A DNA stretch of 64,000 bases from Zizania palustris (Eukaryota > Streptophyta > Magnoliopsida > Poales > Poaceae): the NCBI GenBank assembly GCA_019279435.1, contig JAAALK010000286.1, positions 34,719,712 through 34,783,711 of the forward strand, read 5' to 3'. The position numbers were made by a program, and so were the translations under genes. Position 1 is the stretch's first letter. Every line of letters begins with the position of its first letter. Of the stretch, positions 22,174 through 32,629 are shown piece after piece. The notes under the pieces were generated by a model. The model saw only the letters and a list, made by a program, of their open reading frames with translations, was not told the origin of the DNA and did no database searches.

Positions 22174-22670
22174 TGTTGGGGGAAAATATCCCATCTTCAG
22201 AGTTATTGCCAAAGCAACATGAAGACAGCCAACCAGTTCGAAGATAGTCCGAAGGTCATCTTCGAAGGTGGCTTGGAACCTCGTTCGGAGTCCGAAGACT
22301 GGCATTGGTTCGAAGTATATCTTCGAACCAAAGCCTTCCAGGATCTTTTCTGCCAGCTAAGATGGAAGACTTATCTTCTATCCTATTAGATTAGTCTTTT
22401 ACCATTTTAGCCCTATTAAGGAAACCGAATAGTTTCCTTAATGTCGGTTGTAATAGAGGGGTAAATAGGTCTTTTCCTTAATGTTTGGGCCTATAAATAC
22501 CCCCCCATTTCACCCTGTAATAGGGACCGATTACAAGTGAATCAATATACACTTTCGAACTATTCTAAGCTATTATCCTTTCGGAGGCTTAGAACAGTTT
22601 GCTTCGCAAACACTTCGTTTGTTAGTTTCTTTTCTACAGAAACCTGTTAGCGTAATCTTTTACGCCAACA
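22174..22670 (+). repeat. Element A 3' LTR (497 bp)
   Basis: Same as the 5' LTR apart from one G in the opening G-run. TATA box at 22492-22499, inverted repeat GGTTCGAAG/CTTCGAACC at 22307-22329, end TACGCCAACA. Confidence 0.97.
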
Positions 22671-22675
22671 GCGAC
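22671..22675. other. Target-site duplication of element A, right copy (GCGAC)
   Basis: Matches 11020-11024 exactly. The sequence immediately after it continues element D's RNase H codons. Confidence 0.95.
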
Positions 22676-24929
22676 TATCTTCTCCCTACTACATGTGTTG
22701 TCGTTTGCCAAACCGATGTTATAAAGCACATGTTACAAAAGACGATTCTATGTGGAAGAATCAGAAAATGGGCTTACGCGTTGGTTGAGTACGATTTGGC
22801 CTACGAGCCCCTAAGAGCGATGAAAGGCCAAGTCATAGCCAACTTTATAGTTGATCATCACATAGATGTTAGCTGGAGTGATGCTATTGCTCTAGTTGAG
22901 GTAGTACCATGGAAAATCTATTTTGATGGTTCGGCTTGCAAGAGTGGCCAAGGTATTGGAGTGGTTCTCATATCACCTAATGGTATGCGCTTTGAAACCT
23001 CGGCCCGACTAGAGTTCTCTTCCACTAATAACCAAGCCGAATACGAGGCTTTGTTGCTAGGTCTTGAACTACTAGAGTCTGTAGGCGCTAAACATGTTCT
23101 CGTGTATGGTGATTCGTTATTAGTAGTACAACAAGTAGCTAAGAATGCTCAATGTTTTAATGGCTTTCTGAATAGCTACTTGGACAAATGTCTAGACATA
23201 GTTGCTACTTTTGATGATTTCGAAATATCTCACGTGTCAAGAAAAGCCAATTCAGTCGCCAATGATTTGGCTCAGCAAGCATCTAGCTACCAAGTCAGGA
23301 GAGGGAAATTTTCTGTATTGGATAAGCCGGTGTTCAATCCAACTGTCGAAGCCAGTAAAGGTGGGCAAGCACACGCCTTAGGTCGAACCCCTCGGGTCGC
23401 CGAAGGCCACCGCATGCCGAAGCCCCTGGATCGGAGTGCTCTGCTGATCAAAGGATCTGGTATGCCAGAGCCCATAGTGCGAAGCCTCCCGGGCGGAGAA
23501 GGCTCCCTGGAGTCCGAACCCTCCGAAGAGCTTTGGCCCAGCACACTCCGAATGGCCACCTCGGCCAGGCTTCGGCAGGAGCTAGAGTGGCTCGGGGGGC
23601 ACCCCGGAGTCAGTATTTTAGAGGTTTTTCAGAAGGTGGACCAGCGAGGCCCTCTGAAACCTGTAAGGGTGATTGGAGAGTCCCAATCGTCCAATATTTG
23701 AGAGACCCTAGCCGAAGGGTTGATCGGAAGGTTCAGCGACAAGCATTCAAATTCATGTTGGTAGATGACACATTGTATCGCCGAACCATCGACGGAGTGC
23801 TATTGAAGTGTTTAGACCATGAGCAGTCCCAGGTGGCTACAGGAGAAGTCCATGAGGGGCTTTGCGGCACTCATCAGTCGGTCCAAAAGATGAGTTGGAT
23901 GCTCAAAAGAGCGGAGTTTTATTGGCCGACTATGACTGAAGATTGTTTCAAGTACTAGAAAGGGTGTGAGGCATGTCAGAAGTTTGGCAACCTCCAGTTA
24001 GCTCCTGCCTCATTGCTCAATCCTATTGTTAAGCCATGGCCGTTTCGAGGGTGGGGTCTAGACTTCATCTACCAGATTCACCCTCCTTCGTCAAAAGGGC
24101 ATCGGTTCTTGTTAATGGCAATGAATTACTTCACTAAATGGACCGAGGCTGTACCTCTCAAGAACATGACTCATAATGAGGTACGTGATTTTATTTTAAA
24201 GCACATCATACATAGATTCAGCATCCCTCAAACTCTTACTACGGATAAAGTTAGTTCATTTGTCTCTAAAGAAGTAAGGGACTTCGCCGAATACTATGGT
24301 ATTAGGTTGATAAACTCTTCACCTTACTATGCTCAGGCCAATGGTCAGGCCGAGTCTAGTAATAAGACCGTGATTAAGCTCATTAAGAAGAAAATTGAGG
24401 AGTTTCCTAAAAGGTGGCATGAGGTGCTTTCCGAGGCGTTATGGGCTTGTAGGATTGCAAAGCACGGTGCTACCAAGGTCAGTCCATATGAGTTGGTATA
24501 TGGACAAGAGGCTGTTCTGCCTGTAGAGGTAGATCTTGGCTCCTTAAGGGTGTTAAAGGAAGATGGCTTATCGGTCGACGAACATGAAACCCTTCTAAAA
24601 GATAATCTAGAGCAGGTGACCGATAAGAGACTAAGGGCTTTAGAAGCCATAGAAGTAGACAAGAAGAGAGTAGCTAAAGCCTACAATAAGAAGGTTAAAC
24701 CAAAATCGTTTCAAATAGGAGACTTGGTGTGGAAAACGATTTTACCCTTAGGCATGAAAAGTCCCAAATTTGTTAATGGTCACCTAGTTGGGAAGGTCTT
24801 TTTAAGATAGCCGAAATCGCTCCCGGCAATGCATACGTGTTGGAATCCCTGCAGGGAGAGCGGTTTCGAAGAGCTTTGAATGGTAGGTACTTGAAAATGT
24901 ATTTCCCAAGTGTGTGGCAATCATCATGA
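22676..24929 (+). pseudogene. Element D second RNase H and integrase (right fragment)
   Basis: The frame resumes at YLLPTTCVV, the end of the first RNase H. The second, archaeal-type RNase H starts near 22914 (WKIYFDGSACKSGQGIG), with STNNQAEYEALLLG and the VYGDS motif. An unusually long linker rich in Pro, Glu and Arg (about 23290-23640) precedes the integrase. The integrase zinc region (EVHEGLCGTHQS, then CEACQ) and core (GWGLDF; TTDKVSSF; ANGQAESSNKT) are recognisable, although the Asp-Asn-Gly of the core is altered to Asp-Lys-Val. Breaks: a frameshift near 23650, TAG at 23956, and a frameshift near 24793. The coding region would end at TGA 24927-24929, close to the LTR. Confidence 0.9.
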
Positions 24930-24997
24930 AAGTGTCGAAAAGCTGATACGGATGGTATCGTCTTCAGCTCGTTGTGCTTTTAGTTCACTAGTTCACT

Positions 24998-25014
24998 AAA
25001 AGGCAGGGGGCATG
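24998..25014 (+). promoter_or_regulatory. Element D polypurine tract
   Basis: AAAAGGCAGGGGGCATG sits directly before the LTR start TGTTGATAGC. Element E has the equivalent purine tract next to its 3' LTR. Confidence 0.65.
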
Positions 25015-25193
25015 TGTTGATAGCAAAAAATGGCATTAATGGCTAGATTGTAAAAATATCAATTTTGGTGATTTAGGCCGAAAATACACATGTCCAGGGT
25101 CTGTCCGAAGCCCTATAGGGCCGAAGTCCATTGAGCTATGGGCTCCGAAAGCCTCTAGCCAGCCCATGGGCTTCGGCCGGGAAGCCTTCGGAA

Positions 25194-25303
25194 GCCCACG
25201 CCACCGAAGCTTTGGCCCGAGGAGCAAGCCTCGACGGGCCTGGCCGAAGCCCACACCGCCGAAGCTTCGGCCCGAGGAGCAGGCCTCGACGGGCCTGGCC
25301 GAA
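25194..25303. repeat. Two-copy 55-bp tandem repeat in D LTR U3
   Basis: Copies at 25194-25248 and 25249-25303 differ at a few positions. GC-rich and full of CCGAAG and CTTCGG words. It lies upstream of the LTR TATA box, so it could be a duplicated promoter element. Confidence 0.85.
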
Positions 25304-25558
25304 GCCCACCTCGGTAGAGATAGAGTTGTTTGTGTCACTAGCTCAATCTCTATCTCTATCTGACCGGATTAATAGCAGATTAGATTAGGAGTTAACCCCC
25401 TATAAATAGAGAGGCATGGCCGGCGTGGAGAGCCCCCCAACTCAAACCAAACCAAAGCCCATGATTTGATCGTATTTACTTTACCTTTATTTTCCTGTAC
25501 CTCTTCGTGGGTTTGCCTGGAAGCCCTCCGTCGGCCACTACGGAATAGTGGTAACCCT

Positions 25559-25667
25559 TGTTACTTCACCTGTGAAGTATCCGTTAATCTACGTAATAGA
25601 TTGTTATCGCCTTGTTACTTCGCCTGTGAAGTATCCGCTAATCTGCGTAATAGATACCTTCGCTACC
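25559..25667. repeat. Two-copy ~54-bp repeat in D LTR downstream of TATA
   Basis: Two copies of CTTGTTACTTC(A/G)CCTGTGAAGTATCCG followed by a second shared part with CGTAATAGAT. Each contains the dyad CTTCaCCTGTGAAG or a close variant. The LTRs of E carry the same doubled block (near 36290-36410 and 56230-56360), so it predates the copies. Confidence 0.8.
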
Positions 25668-26347
25668 AGTGCAACACTTAGAAAAATTCGGTCCTCAAGA
25701 CGAATTGGTACTTCGCATCATCTCTATTGTAGGTTCGCACGTTCGGAGCCACTTCGTCAGAGGTGTTTGGAGCTGAGAGATCGGTTTCGAAGGTCACCAG
25801 GACACCCTTCGGTGAGACCACAGGCTCTAACAATAGGCTTCGCCAGCATACTTCGTTGCCTCAGCTTCGCCACAACCATACTCCGCACCAGACAATGTTG
25901 CACTCGCGCGTGGCCCTCGCGTCACTATTCTGTAGTTTGCTGTGTCGGAGATCGCACGCCGAACCCCGCTGTTCAGAGGTGATCATCGCATCCAGATCCG
26001 TTCGGAGTCCATCTTCGACCGGATCAGTCCGAGCGCCAAAGCACCCTTCGGCGGAGTACTTCACACCAGACGCCGAAGGTACCCTTCGGTGACCCCTTCG
26101 CACCAGACTTTAAACCAGACGGGCTCCGACTGGTTTGTTGATTTTATGTTGTTTAATCTATCTCTTTCGGCTAATTAGATTATTTTGTGTAATCTGGTTG
26201 CCTGGCAACTCCACCCCCCTTATTACTATTAAGGGTAGTCGGAACGTGACGTCGGTGCCACGTTACACTTAGGCTTGTCCCTAAGTATCGGTGCGCTTTT
26301 GGATCATCGAACTGACCCAAGTGTGGGGGCACATTTCCGTGTCAACA

Positions 26348-28692
26348 ATGACGACAACGGTGTTGAGGCTTCAGTCTCGGGGGGGACCACCTCGTCCTAC
26401 CTCGAGGTCGGGGCTGGAGGGAGGTGACGTGGGGACAATGTTTGCCCTACAGATTGCCTCGCCTCCAGTCATGATATCGGAGGAAGTCCCTGCCAGCTCC
26501 CGTGGGAGCCTTGGAGGGGACAGCTTAGACCATGGTGGGTTGGCCGATCCCCTGGCAGAAGTGGTGGGGAGCACCAACATCGTGACCGAATTGGTCGTTG
26601 CGCTGGGTGGTTCTCCGGTGAACTCAATGGACAAATTCTTCTTCCGGCCTTAGTCCCCGGCGACCGTGCGCTCCTATGACCCTCTGCCCGAAGGTGGGAG
26701 CGAAGGTAGGAGTCTTCCCGTGGGCCTCTCTTAAATCCTACAGGTTTCATATGCTTACTATTTAACCATTTACCTTTGCTTCTGGACAGGTTCTTCGGAC
26801 CGGGGTTCTAGGGCGAGGGCTAGGGTCTCCATCGAGGTGGTAGAAGTCTTGGGGTCGGACGAGGAGGTGAACTTGGGCAGAGTCCGCGGGGGAGCCGCTC
26901 CGCGGGCTAAAGTCCCTCCGGTCGTGGACCCAAGGTGTGCGCGCCTCTCCTTGTCCCATTTGTGGAAGCTAGCTCGGTGTTCGTGACGTGGACTACGCCG
27001 CTTCATCGGGCTTAATTGGGCCTGAGGAGCACCGAATTGGTGTCAGAGATCGGCCAGTCGGACGGGGCCGATCTTAATCTTGCTATCGAGAGTGCAGCGA
27101 GCCAGGTGAGCCCTCTCAATATTAACGATCGAGCCCCTTGCTCTTCCCTAACCTTCTGTCTTACCTTTGCGTTTGTTTTCGTGTGCAGCTGGTCGCTTGT
27201 CCTAGGGATCGCTGGTGTCTCTCTCCGTAGAGCGGGGCCGTCATAGCGCGAGGTCACAGGGCTCCGTGAGCGTGCTGAAGCGGCCAAAGAAGCCACACGG
27301 GAGCAGGCAGCCAAAGTAGACAGGCTGCATGCACTGGAAATGTAGGTCATTAGCCTTCGCGCCCAGACCGCCAAGATTGGGGAGCTCCGGGCTCAGGTCA
27401 CCAAAGTAGACATACTCCGTGGCCAAGTCGCGAAGGTCGAAGAGCTACGAGTCCGTGCCACCAAAGCTGACGCGCTCCGCGCCCAAGTGGTTGAGGTCGA
27501 AGAACTCCAGACTCGGGCTGCTGAAGCCGATGCACTCAGGGCCCAAGTCACCGAGATCGAGGAGCTTTGCTCGAAGGCGGCCAACACTGAAGCCCTGAGG
27601 GTCCAGGGAATCAAGCTGGAGCAGACTATCGCAGACCTCTTGGCCAGGAATGAGGCGACGATGGAGTCCTTAGCCCAGGGCGAGAAGGCCATGGCCGATG
27701 CTGTGGGGGCCCTCCGAGGGGTCTTGGAACGCTTCAGGACATTGTCGCGCCCTTCGACGCCACCCGCGAGCCCCTCAGCCACCGACTGAGGTTCATTCAG
27801 GCCGTCGTCCAGTAGGTGGACTCCATGACGTCTAGATACGAGTAAGTGTCAGGGCGAGTGGCTGCCCTTGGCATCCTCCATCACCTAGAGGCCACCAGAG
27901 GCATTCCCCTGGCGACGCCGGGGACACCTCTGATCGCCTTTGGGGGAAGCCATCTTCTTTCCCTGACCCTGTGGTTCTGAAGGCTTGGAAAGCTCTTCAG
28001 GTGACCTAGAAAGTAGAGGGCCTAGGTGCGGTGAAGGCTTGGATGGACGAAGCCCACCGGTTGAGCCTTCCTTAGTCTTCTCCGAAGCCTTCTTCCGCTG
28101 CCCTTCTTTCGGATCCGAAGGTGTAGTTTCTCCCTAGGGCCTTTTGTAAAGCAAGTCTTGTAATAGAAATTTCATGACTTATCAATAAAGAAAGGCTACT
28201 TCTTTGAAAACCGTTCAGGGTCCTTCTGATGCTTTTGACTTCGAGGTCGAAGTACTTGACGAGGACGAGGCCCTTCGGCACCAATGGGCCATCTTCGAAG
28301 ACCTTAGGGATGACAAGCACGCTCGCTTTAGTGTGCCTCAGGATGACCGAGGGTGCATTATCCCTGAATTTTTGCACAAGGTACTAGCCTTTATAAAGGA
28401 AGAAGAGAAAGGGAAACGAGCCCCGTCGTCATCGCCGGAGCTCATGGACTGGTCTGACGTGGAGCTGGGTCTCAGTAAGCCAGAATTTAAGGACCAGCCT
28501 CTACGCACCTGGGCGCAACATCAAGAGGACCAGAGGGTTTGGAGGGCTCTGAAGAAGACAGAGAAGCGCTCTACATGGGCTGCTCCATCAGCTCCGAAGA
28601 AGCTGGTTGGAGAGATATCCCAAGGTCAGGCAAGCCTACAAGATCGAAAAGGCTTTCGGTTCTTACTCGGCTTAGATAAAGACTTTTCTTAG
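26348..28692 (+). pseudogene. Element C antisense gene, 5' truncated by element D
   Basis: Runs opposite to element C's pol. The C-terminal exon (about 28204-28692) ends KGFRFLLGLDKDFS, clearly homologous to the last exon in A and B, and shares the MDWSD-type acidic stretch. Upstream are a coiled-coil exon (about 27245-27790) built of 10-residue repeats, and a Ser/acidic region near 26350-26980. Between them GT..AG-like borders are visible, for example CCAG|GTGAGC at 27104 and TGTGCAG near 27188. The N-terminal PF04195-like part is missing because D inserted at 26348 and the rest lies left of the window. Stops are scattered. AATAAA follows the stop at 28739. Confidence 0.82.
27355..27624 (+). 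repeat. 30-bp minisatellite (9 units) encoding a 10-residue coiled-coil repeat
   Basis: Nine in-frame units of the form LRAQVTKVEE follow each other without gaps. Leu opens each unit, and charged residues close it. The equivalent exon in A and B is a coiled coil without this strict 10-residue period, so the repeat expanded in C's lineage. Confidence 0.88.
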
Positions 28693-28894
28693 GTTTCGAG
28701 TTCTTTCTTCGAGTTTGTAATTGATGCCTATTTGTTTTAATAAAACTGTGGCCTTATTTGCTTGGATGTGTACATTACTTTAATAAATCCTGGCCGCTCC
28801 CAACCTACTCCCCCTGCCCCTCCTTGCGGGTAGGCGACTTGTCGACTGGACGCAATGTATTGTGAGCTTGAGTTCGGGAGTCGCAGGGTAGGAA

Positions 28895-29110
28895 GGCGAA
28901 TGTGGGATGCTTCGAGATGGGGCTTAGGATCCAAATGTAGGATGCTTCGAGCAGGGGCTCGGAATCTGAATGTAGAATGCTTTGAGCTGGGGCTCGAAAT
29001 CCAAATGTAGGATGCTTTGAGCCAGGGCTCAGAATCTGAATGTAGGATGCTTTGAGCCGAGGCTCGGAATCTGAATGTAGGATGCTTCGAGCCAAGGCTC
29101 AGAATCCTTG
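28895..29110. repeat. Element C tandem repeat, about 6 units of ~35 bp
   Basis: Units resemble GAATCTGAATGTAGGATGCT followed by TTGAGCCnnGGCTCG. Each contains the dyad GAGCC-nn-GGCTC. It lies between the stop of the antisense gene (28692) and the end of integrase (29238), the same place as the arrays in A and B although the sequence is unrelated. Confidence 0.9.
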
Positions 29111-29237
29111 CTGCTGGCTCGGAACACATTGATACCGTAGTGCGTCCACTTTGGTGAAAAGTTCCATCGGATGAATATTTTTTTATAAAAAAGGATGAGG
29201 ATACATCATGTTGAAGGATGGAATAATTACATTGGAG

Positions 29238-30440
29238 TCATGCATAATATCGCTTTAAATGCTCCACGTGCCAGGTGTGCTTCAAATCTTCGCCTTCTAG
29301 GGTGGCTAATCTAAACGACCCTGGCCTTTCGGAGCCAACAATGATGTACGACACTTCCCATTTGTTGCTGGGCTTCTTCAGGGCTGTGACACTCTGGAGG
29401 ATGAGGTGCCCTGGCTTCAACTCGTTTCGCTTGACTTTGGGGTCATACCAAGCCTTCATCTGGTTGTGATACTTGGAGAGATTTACTATGGCTCGGAGCC
29501 TTGTTTCTTCATAGAGGTCGAGAGTGATGTCGCTTCCTTGCTCAGCTTTGGGTTCTGTGGCCCACACGAAGCCGGATTTGATCTCCATTGGTGTCATTGC
29601 TTCGTCTCCAAACAACAACCAGAACGGGGTGAACCCTATTGCCCTAGAAGATGTGATTCGGATGGACCATAGGATTTTGGGAAATTCCTCGGTCCATAGC
29701 CCCTTGGCAAGGCCATCGATCCTTTTGTTGAGACCGGAGAGGATGTTTTCGTTTGCTCTCTCGACGACTCCATTAGATTGCGGATGCCAAACTATGGCGA
29801 TGCACAGCTGTACCTCGAGGTCTTCGCAAAATGCCTTGAAGGTGCTGGCGTCGAACTGAGTGCCATTATCCAATGTGAGCTGCTTGGGTACTTCAAACCG
29901 GCAAACAATTTTCTGCTAGAAGAACTTCTGGACGCTCTTCGAGGTGATGGCGGTCAGCGGCTCGGCTTCGACCCACTTGGAGAAATACTCGACGGCGACG
30001 ACAGTGAAGCGCGAGTTTACTTTGGCTCATGGAAATGGGCCGATGAGATCCATTCCCCATCGGGCCAGGGGCTAGATGGGGTAATGACCTGCAAGGGGGT
30101 GGGGGCTAATGGCTTCGCCTTCCCATCCACTAGCACCCTTGACAGGTGCGCACGACGTCTTTGACATTGGTCATAATGGTGGTCCAATAAACGCCCTGGC
30201 GAAAGGTCTTCCCTGCGAGGGCTCGACGTGCCAGATGACTAGCACACATACCTTCATGGATATCCCGGAGCATCTGATGTCCTTTAGGGAGGGAGACGCA
30301 CCGAAGCAGCAGGGAGCATATGCCAAACTTGTACAAAGCTCCGTGGATGATCTTGTAGCATCGTGCTCTATGCTGGAGCCTCGAGAGTTCGGGGCCTGGC
30401 TAGAGTTTGTCATTGCCCTTTAGCATCTTCAGGATCAGAG
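29238..30440 (-). pseudogene. Element C integrase (broken)
   Basis: The zinc-binding region (DIHEGMCASHLARRAL then CQGC near 30130-30260) is followed by the catalytic core. An uninterrupted 211-codon stretch (29873-29238) has the second Asp in MDNGTQFD, Glu in GVVERAN and the C-terminal part ending HLKRYYA. Stops occur in the first half of the core. Sequence is close to the integrases of A and B. The stop at 29238 is near the tandem repeat and converges on the antisense gene. Confidence 0.88.
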
Positions 30441-30699
30441 CACGCCAATCGTCGGTGGTTGTGCAGAGGACTTCGACGGGTTCTAGAGGTGACGCTAGGG
30501 TATCTTCCAGGGCTTGTACCGAGGCGTCTTCTGATGGGGACACCGAAGGCTTGGTTAACTCTGCGAAGAAATCCCCTGGGGACAGTGCTTGACCTCCGAC
30601 AACTACTTTGGCGAGGGCGTTTGCCTGCTGATTATCGCTTTGTGGGATGCTCCAGACAGAAATCCCCTTGAAGGATGCTTCAATCTTTCATACTACTTC

Positions 30700-32629
30700 G
30701 AGGTATGCAGTGAGGTCAGGGTGCCGGACTTGGAAGCTCTTTTCCACATGCCCGGCCACGACCTTGAGAATCTGTTTTTACAATTATTCTGGCAGCACCT
30801 AGCGCGCGAGCTTTGCAAAGGCCTAAAACCACGCCTTCGTACTCTGCTACATTGTTTGTGGCTTTGAAATTCAATCTCATAGAGTACAATGCTTGCTGCA
30901 CAAAAGGGGATATGAGGACCGCTCTGGCTCTTGCTTTAGAGGCTTGATATGCGCCATCGGAGAAGATGGTCCAAACTCCTTCATTTGCGTCCTTTGGGAC
31001 GTAGCTTGTTGCCGGAGTCCATTTTGCGATGAAATCCATGGGCATTTGAGACTTAACGGAGGTTCTGGCGATGAAGGTGATGTCGAAGGGAGCCAGCTCC
31101 ACTGCCCACTTTCCTACTCTTCCGGTAGCATCTTTATTCCGGAACATGTCCCTGAGAGGGTATGATGTGGGGATGATGATACCGTGGGCTAGGAAGTAGT
31201 GTCGTAACTTCCATGATGCCATGACGAGGGCATAGGCCACTTTCTCGACTTCGGTGTATCTTGTCTTTACTCCGGAGAGGGCTTCAGATATGAAGTACAC
31301 TAGCCGTTGAACCAACTTCCCATTGGCTTCCTCTTCTTGGATTAAAGCAGCACTTGCTGCGAAGCCCGTGGCGGCGAGGTAGATGAAAAGGGTCTCGCTG
31401 CTGCGGGGTGTGGTGAGCGTGATCAGATTTAAGAGGTATTCCTTGATTTCAGTAAAGCAGCGCTGGCACTTGGGAGTCTAAGCAAAGTCTTCAGATCCTC
31501 GTAATTCCTTGAATATTGGTAAGTTTCGCTCTGCTGACCTGGCCAAGAAGTGGCTGAGGGTTGTGAGGCGTCCTGCTAGTTTCTAGGCCTGCTTTAAATT
31601 CTCTGTAGGGGCCATGTTATGATGGGCGCTGACCTAGGTAGGGCTAGCCTTAATGCCCCGGCTTGACACTAAATACCCTAGCAGGCGGGCCTCGAAGACA
31701 CATTTGTCTGGGTTTAGGCGGATCCCACAGGCTCAGAGACTCCCAAACGTCTCTTCTATGTCTAGGCTATGCTGGTGCTTATTTGCACTTTTGATTACAA
31801 TGTCATCCATGTAGGCCTCGATATTGCGACCGATTTGGTGACCTAAAGCTTTTGCGATTAGCCTAGAGAATGTGGCCCCGGCATTCCTAAGGCCGAACGA
31901 CATTCTTACATAATAGAATACCCCGGAGGGAGTGATGAAGCTGGTCTTGGCCTGATCTTCCTGCTTCAACTAGATCTGGTAGTACCTAGAGTAGGCATCC
32001 AAGAAGCCGAGGAGCTCCGAGCCGGCCATGGAATCAACTAATTGGTCGATGCGGGGCATAGAGTAGAGGTCACGGGGGCAAGCTTTATTTAAATATGTGA
32101 AATCGATACACATGCGCCACTTGCCAGAAGTTTTCTTTTGGACAAACATGGGGTTTGATAGCCACTCCGTGTGGCTAATCTCCCGGATGACTCTGGCTCA
32201 GAGCAGCTTCTTGACTTCAGCTTTGGCGAGGTTGGCTCATTCGGAGGACATCTTGTGGAGCCACTGGCGGACTGGGTGAGCCTTCGGATTAACCGACAAG
32301 GAGTGTTCGATGATGGTGCGGTCGACCCCTAGTATGTCTTCATCTGACCATACGAAGATATCTAGGTTGTCTTTGACAACTTCTTCTGGCTTGGCCAGTA
32401 CCTCCGGCTCCAGACCCCCATTGAACTGGATGGCGTACTCCTTGCCATCTTTGACAAGGATCTTGGTGATCACTTCCCCCTCCGGGTGTGGCTTGGCGGT
32501 GGGGCCTTTGGAGGGAACCGCGTGGAGGAGGAGGGTGTCGACGCCGTCGGAGGCTTCGACACCGTTCGGGCTCTTGCGGACGATGTAGACCTTCCTTGGC
32601 TCTAGCGGGGTGGCGTGGCCATACTCCAC
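30700..32629 (-). pseudogene. Element C RT and dual RNase H (broken)
   Basis: The N-terminal linker (EGEVITKILVKDGKEYAIQF near 32480) leads into RT with the intact catalytic YMDD (about 31805-31820) and FGLRNAGATF. The RT-linked RNase H (KTRYTEVEKVAYALVMAS near 31240) is followed by the second RNase H (VWTIFSDGAYQASKA near 30980). Stops occur where A has Gln or Trp codons, and there is at least one frameshift near 31690. Confidence 0.88.

Larger units (their letters stand above)
11025..22670 (+). mobile_element. Element A: complete, recently inserted Tat-lineage Ty3/gypsy with antisense gene
   Basis: An 11,646-bp element with two nearly identical LTRs, a perfect 5-bp target duplication, a primer-binding site, gag-pol on the + strand, an internal tandem-repeat array and an antisense gene on the - strand. 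Reading the two LTRs side by side I find a single difference, one G in a run near the start, so insertion is recent. Despite that, pol carries two one-base insertions and the antisense gene one stop. The dual RNase H, lack of chromodomain and antisense gene place it in the Tat lineage, near Grande and RIRE2-type elements. Confidence 0.96.
10117..26347 (+). mobile_element. Element D: Ty3/gypsy (dual RNase H) without antisense gene, split by A and B
   Basis: D is visible as RT and the first RNase H (10117-11024), second RNase H and integrase (22671-24929), and the 3' LTR (25015-26347). Removing A together with one copy of its GCGAC target duplication restores the reading frame exactly (KLRD followed by YLLP). 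The 5' part, ahead of the B insertion, lies outside the window. Unlike A, B, C and G, the pol gene runs almost directly into the 3' LTR with no antisense gene. Element E is a second copy of this family on the opposite strand. Confidence 0.93.
25015..26347 (+). repeat. Element D 3' LTR (1333 bp)
   Basis: Begins TGTTGATAGCAAAAAATGG and ends GTGTCAACA (TGTTGA/TCAACA inverted termini). The LTR of element E on the opposite strand (35569-36926) has the same two ends. TATA box TATAAATA at 25401-25408. Two internal short duplications are listed separately. The bases after 26347 belong to the antisense gene of element C, so D inserted there. The probable target duplication is ATGAC (26348-26352); its partner is outside the window. 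Confidence 0.92.

Noticed and set aside
28895..29110. CRISPR-like regularly spaced repeats
   Set aside because: Units are directly adjacent without unique spacers, in a plant retrotransposon.
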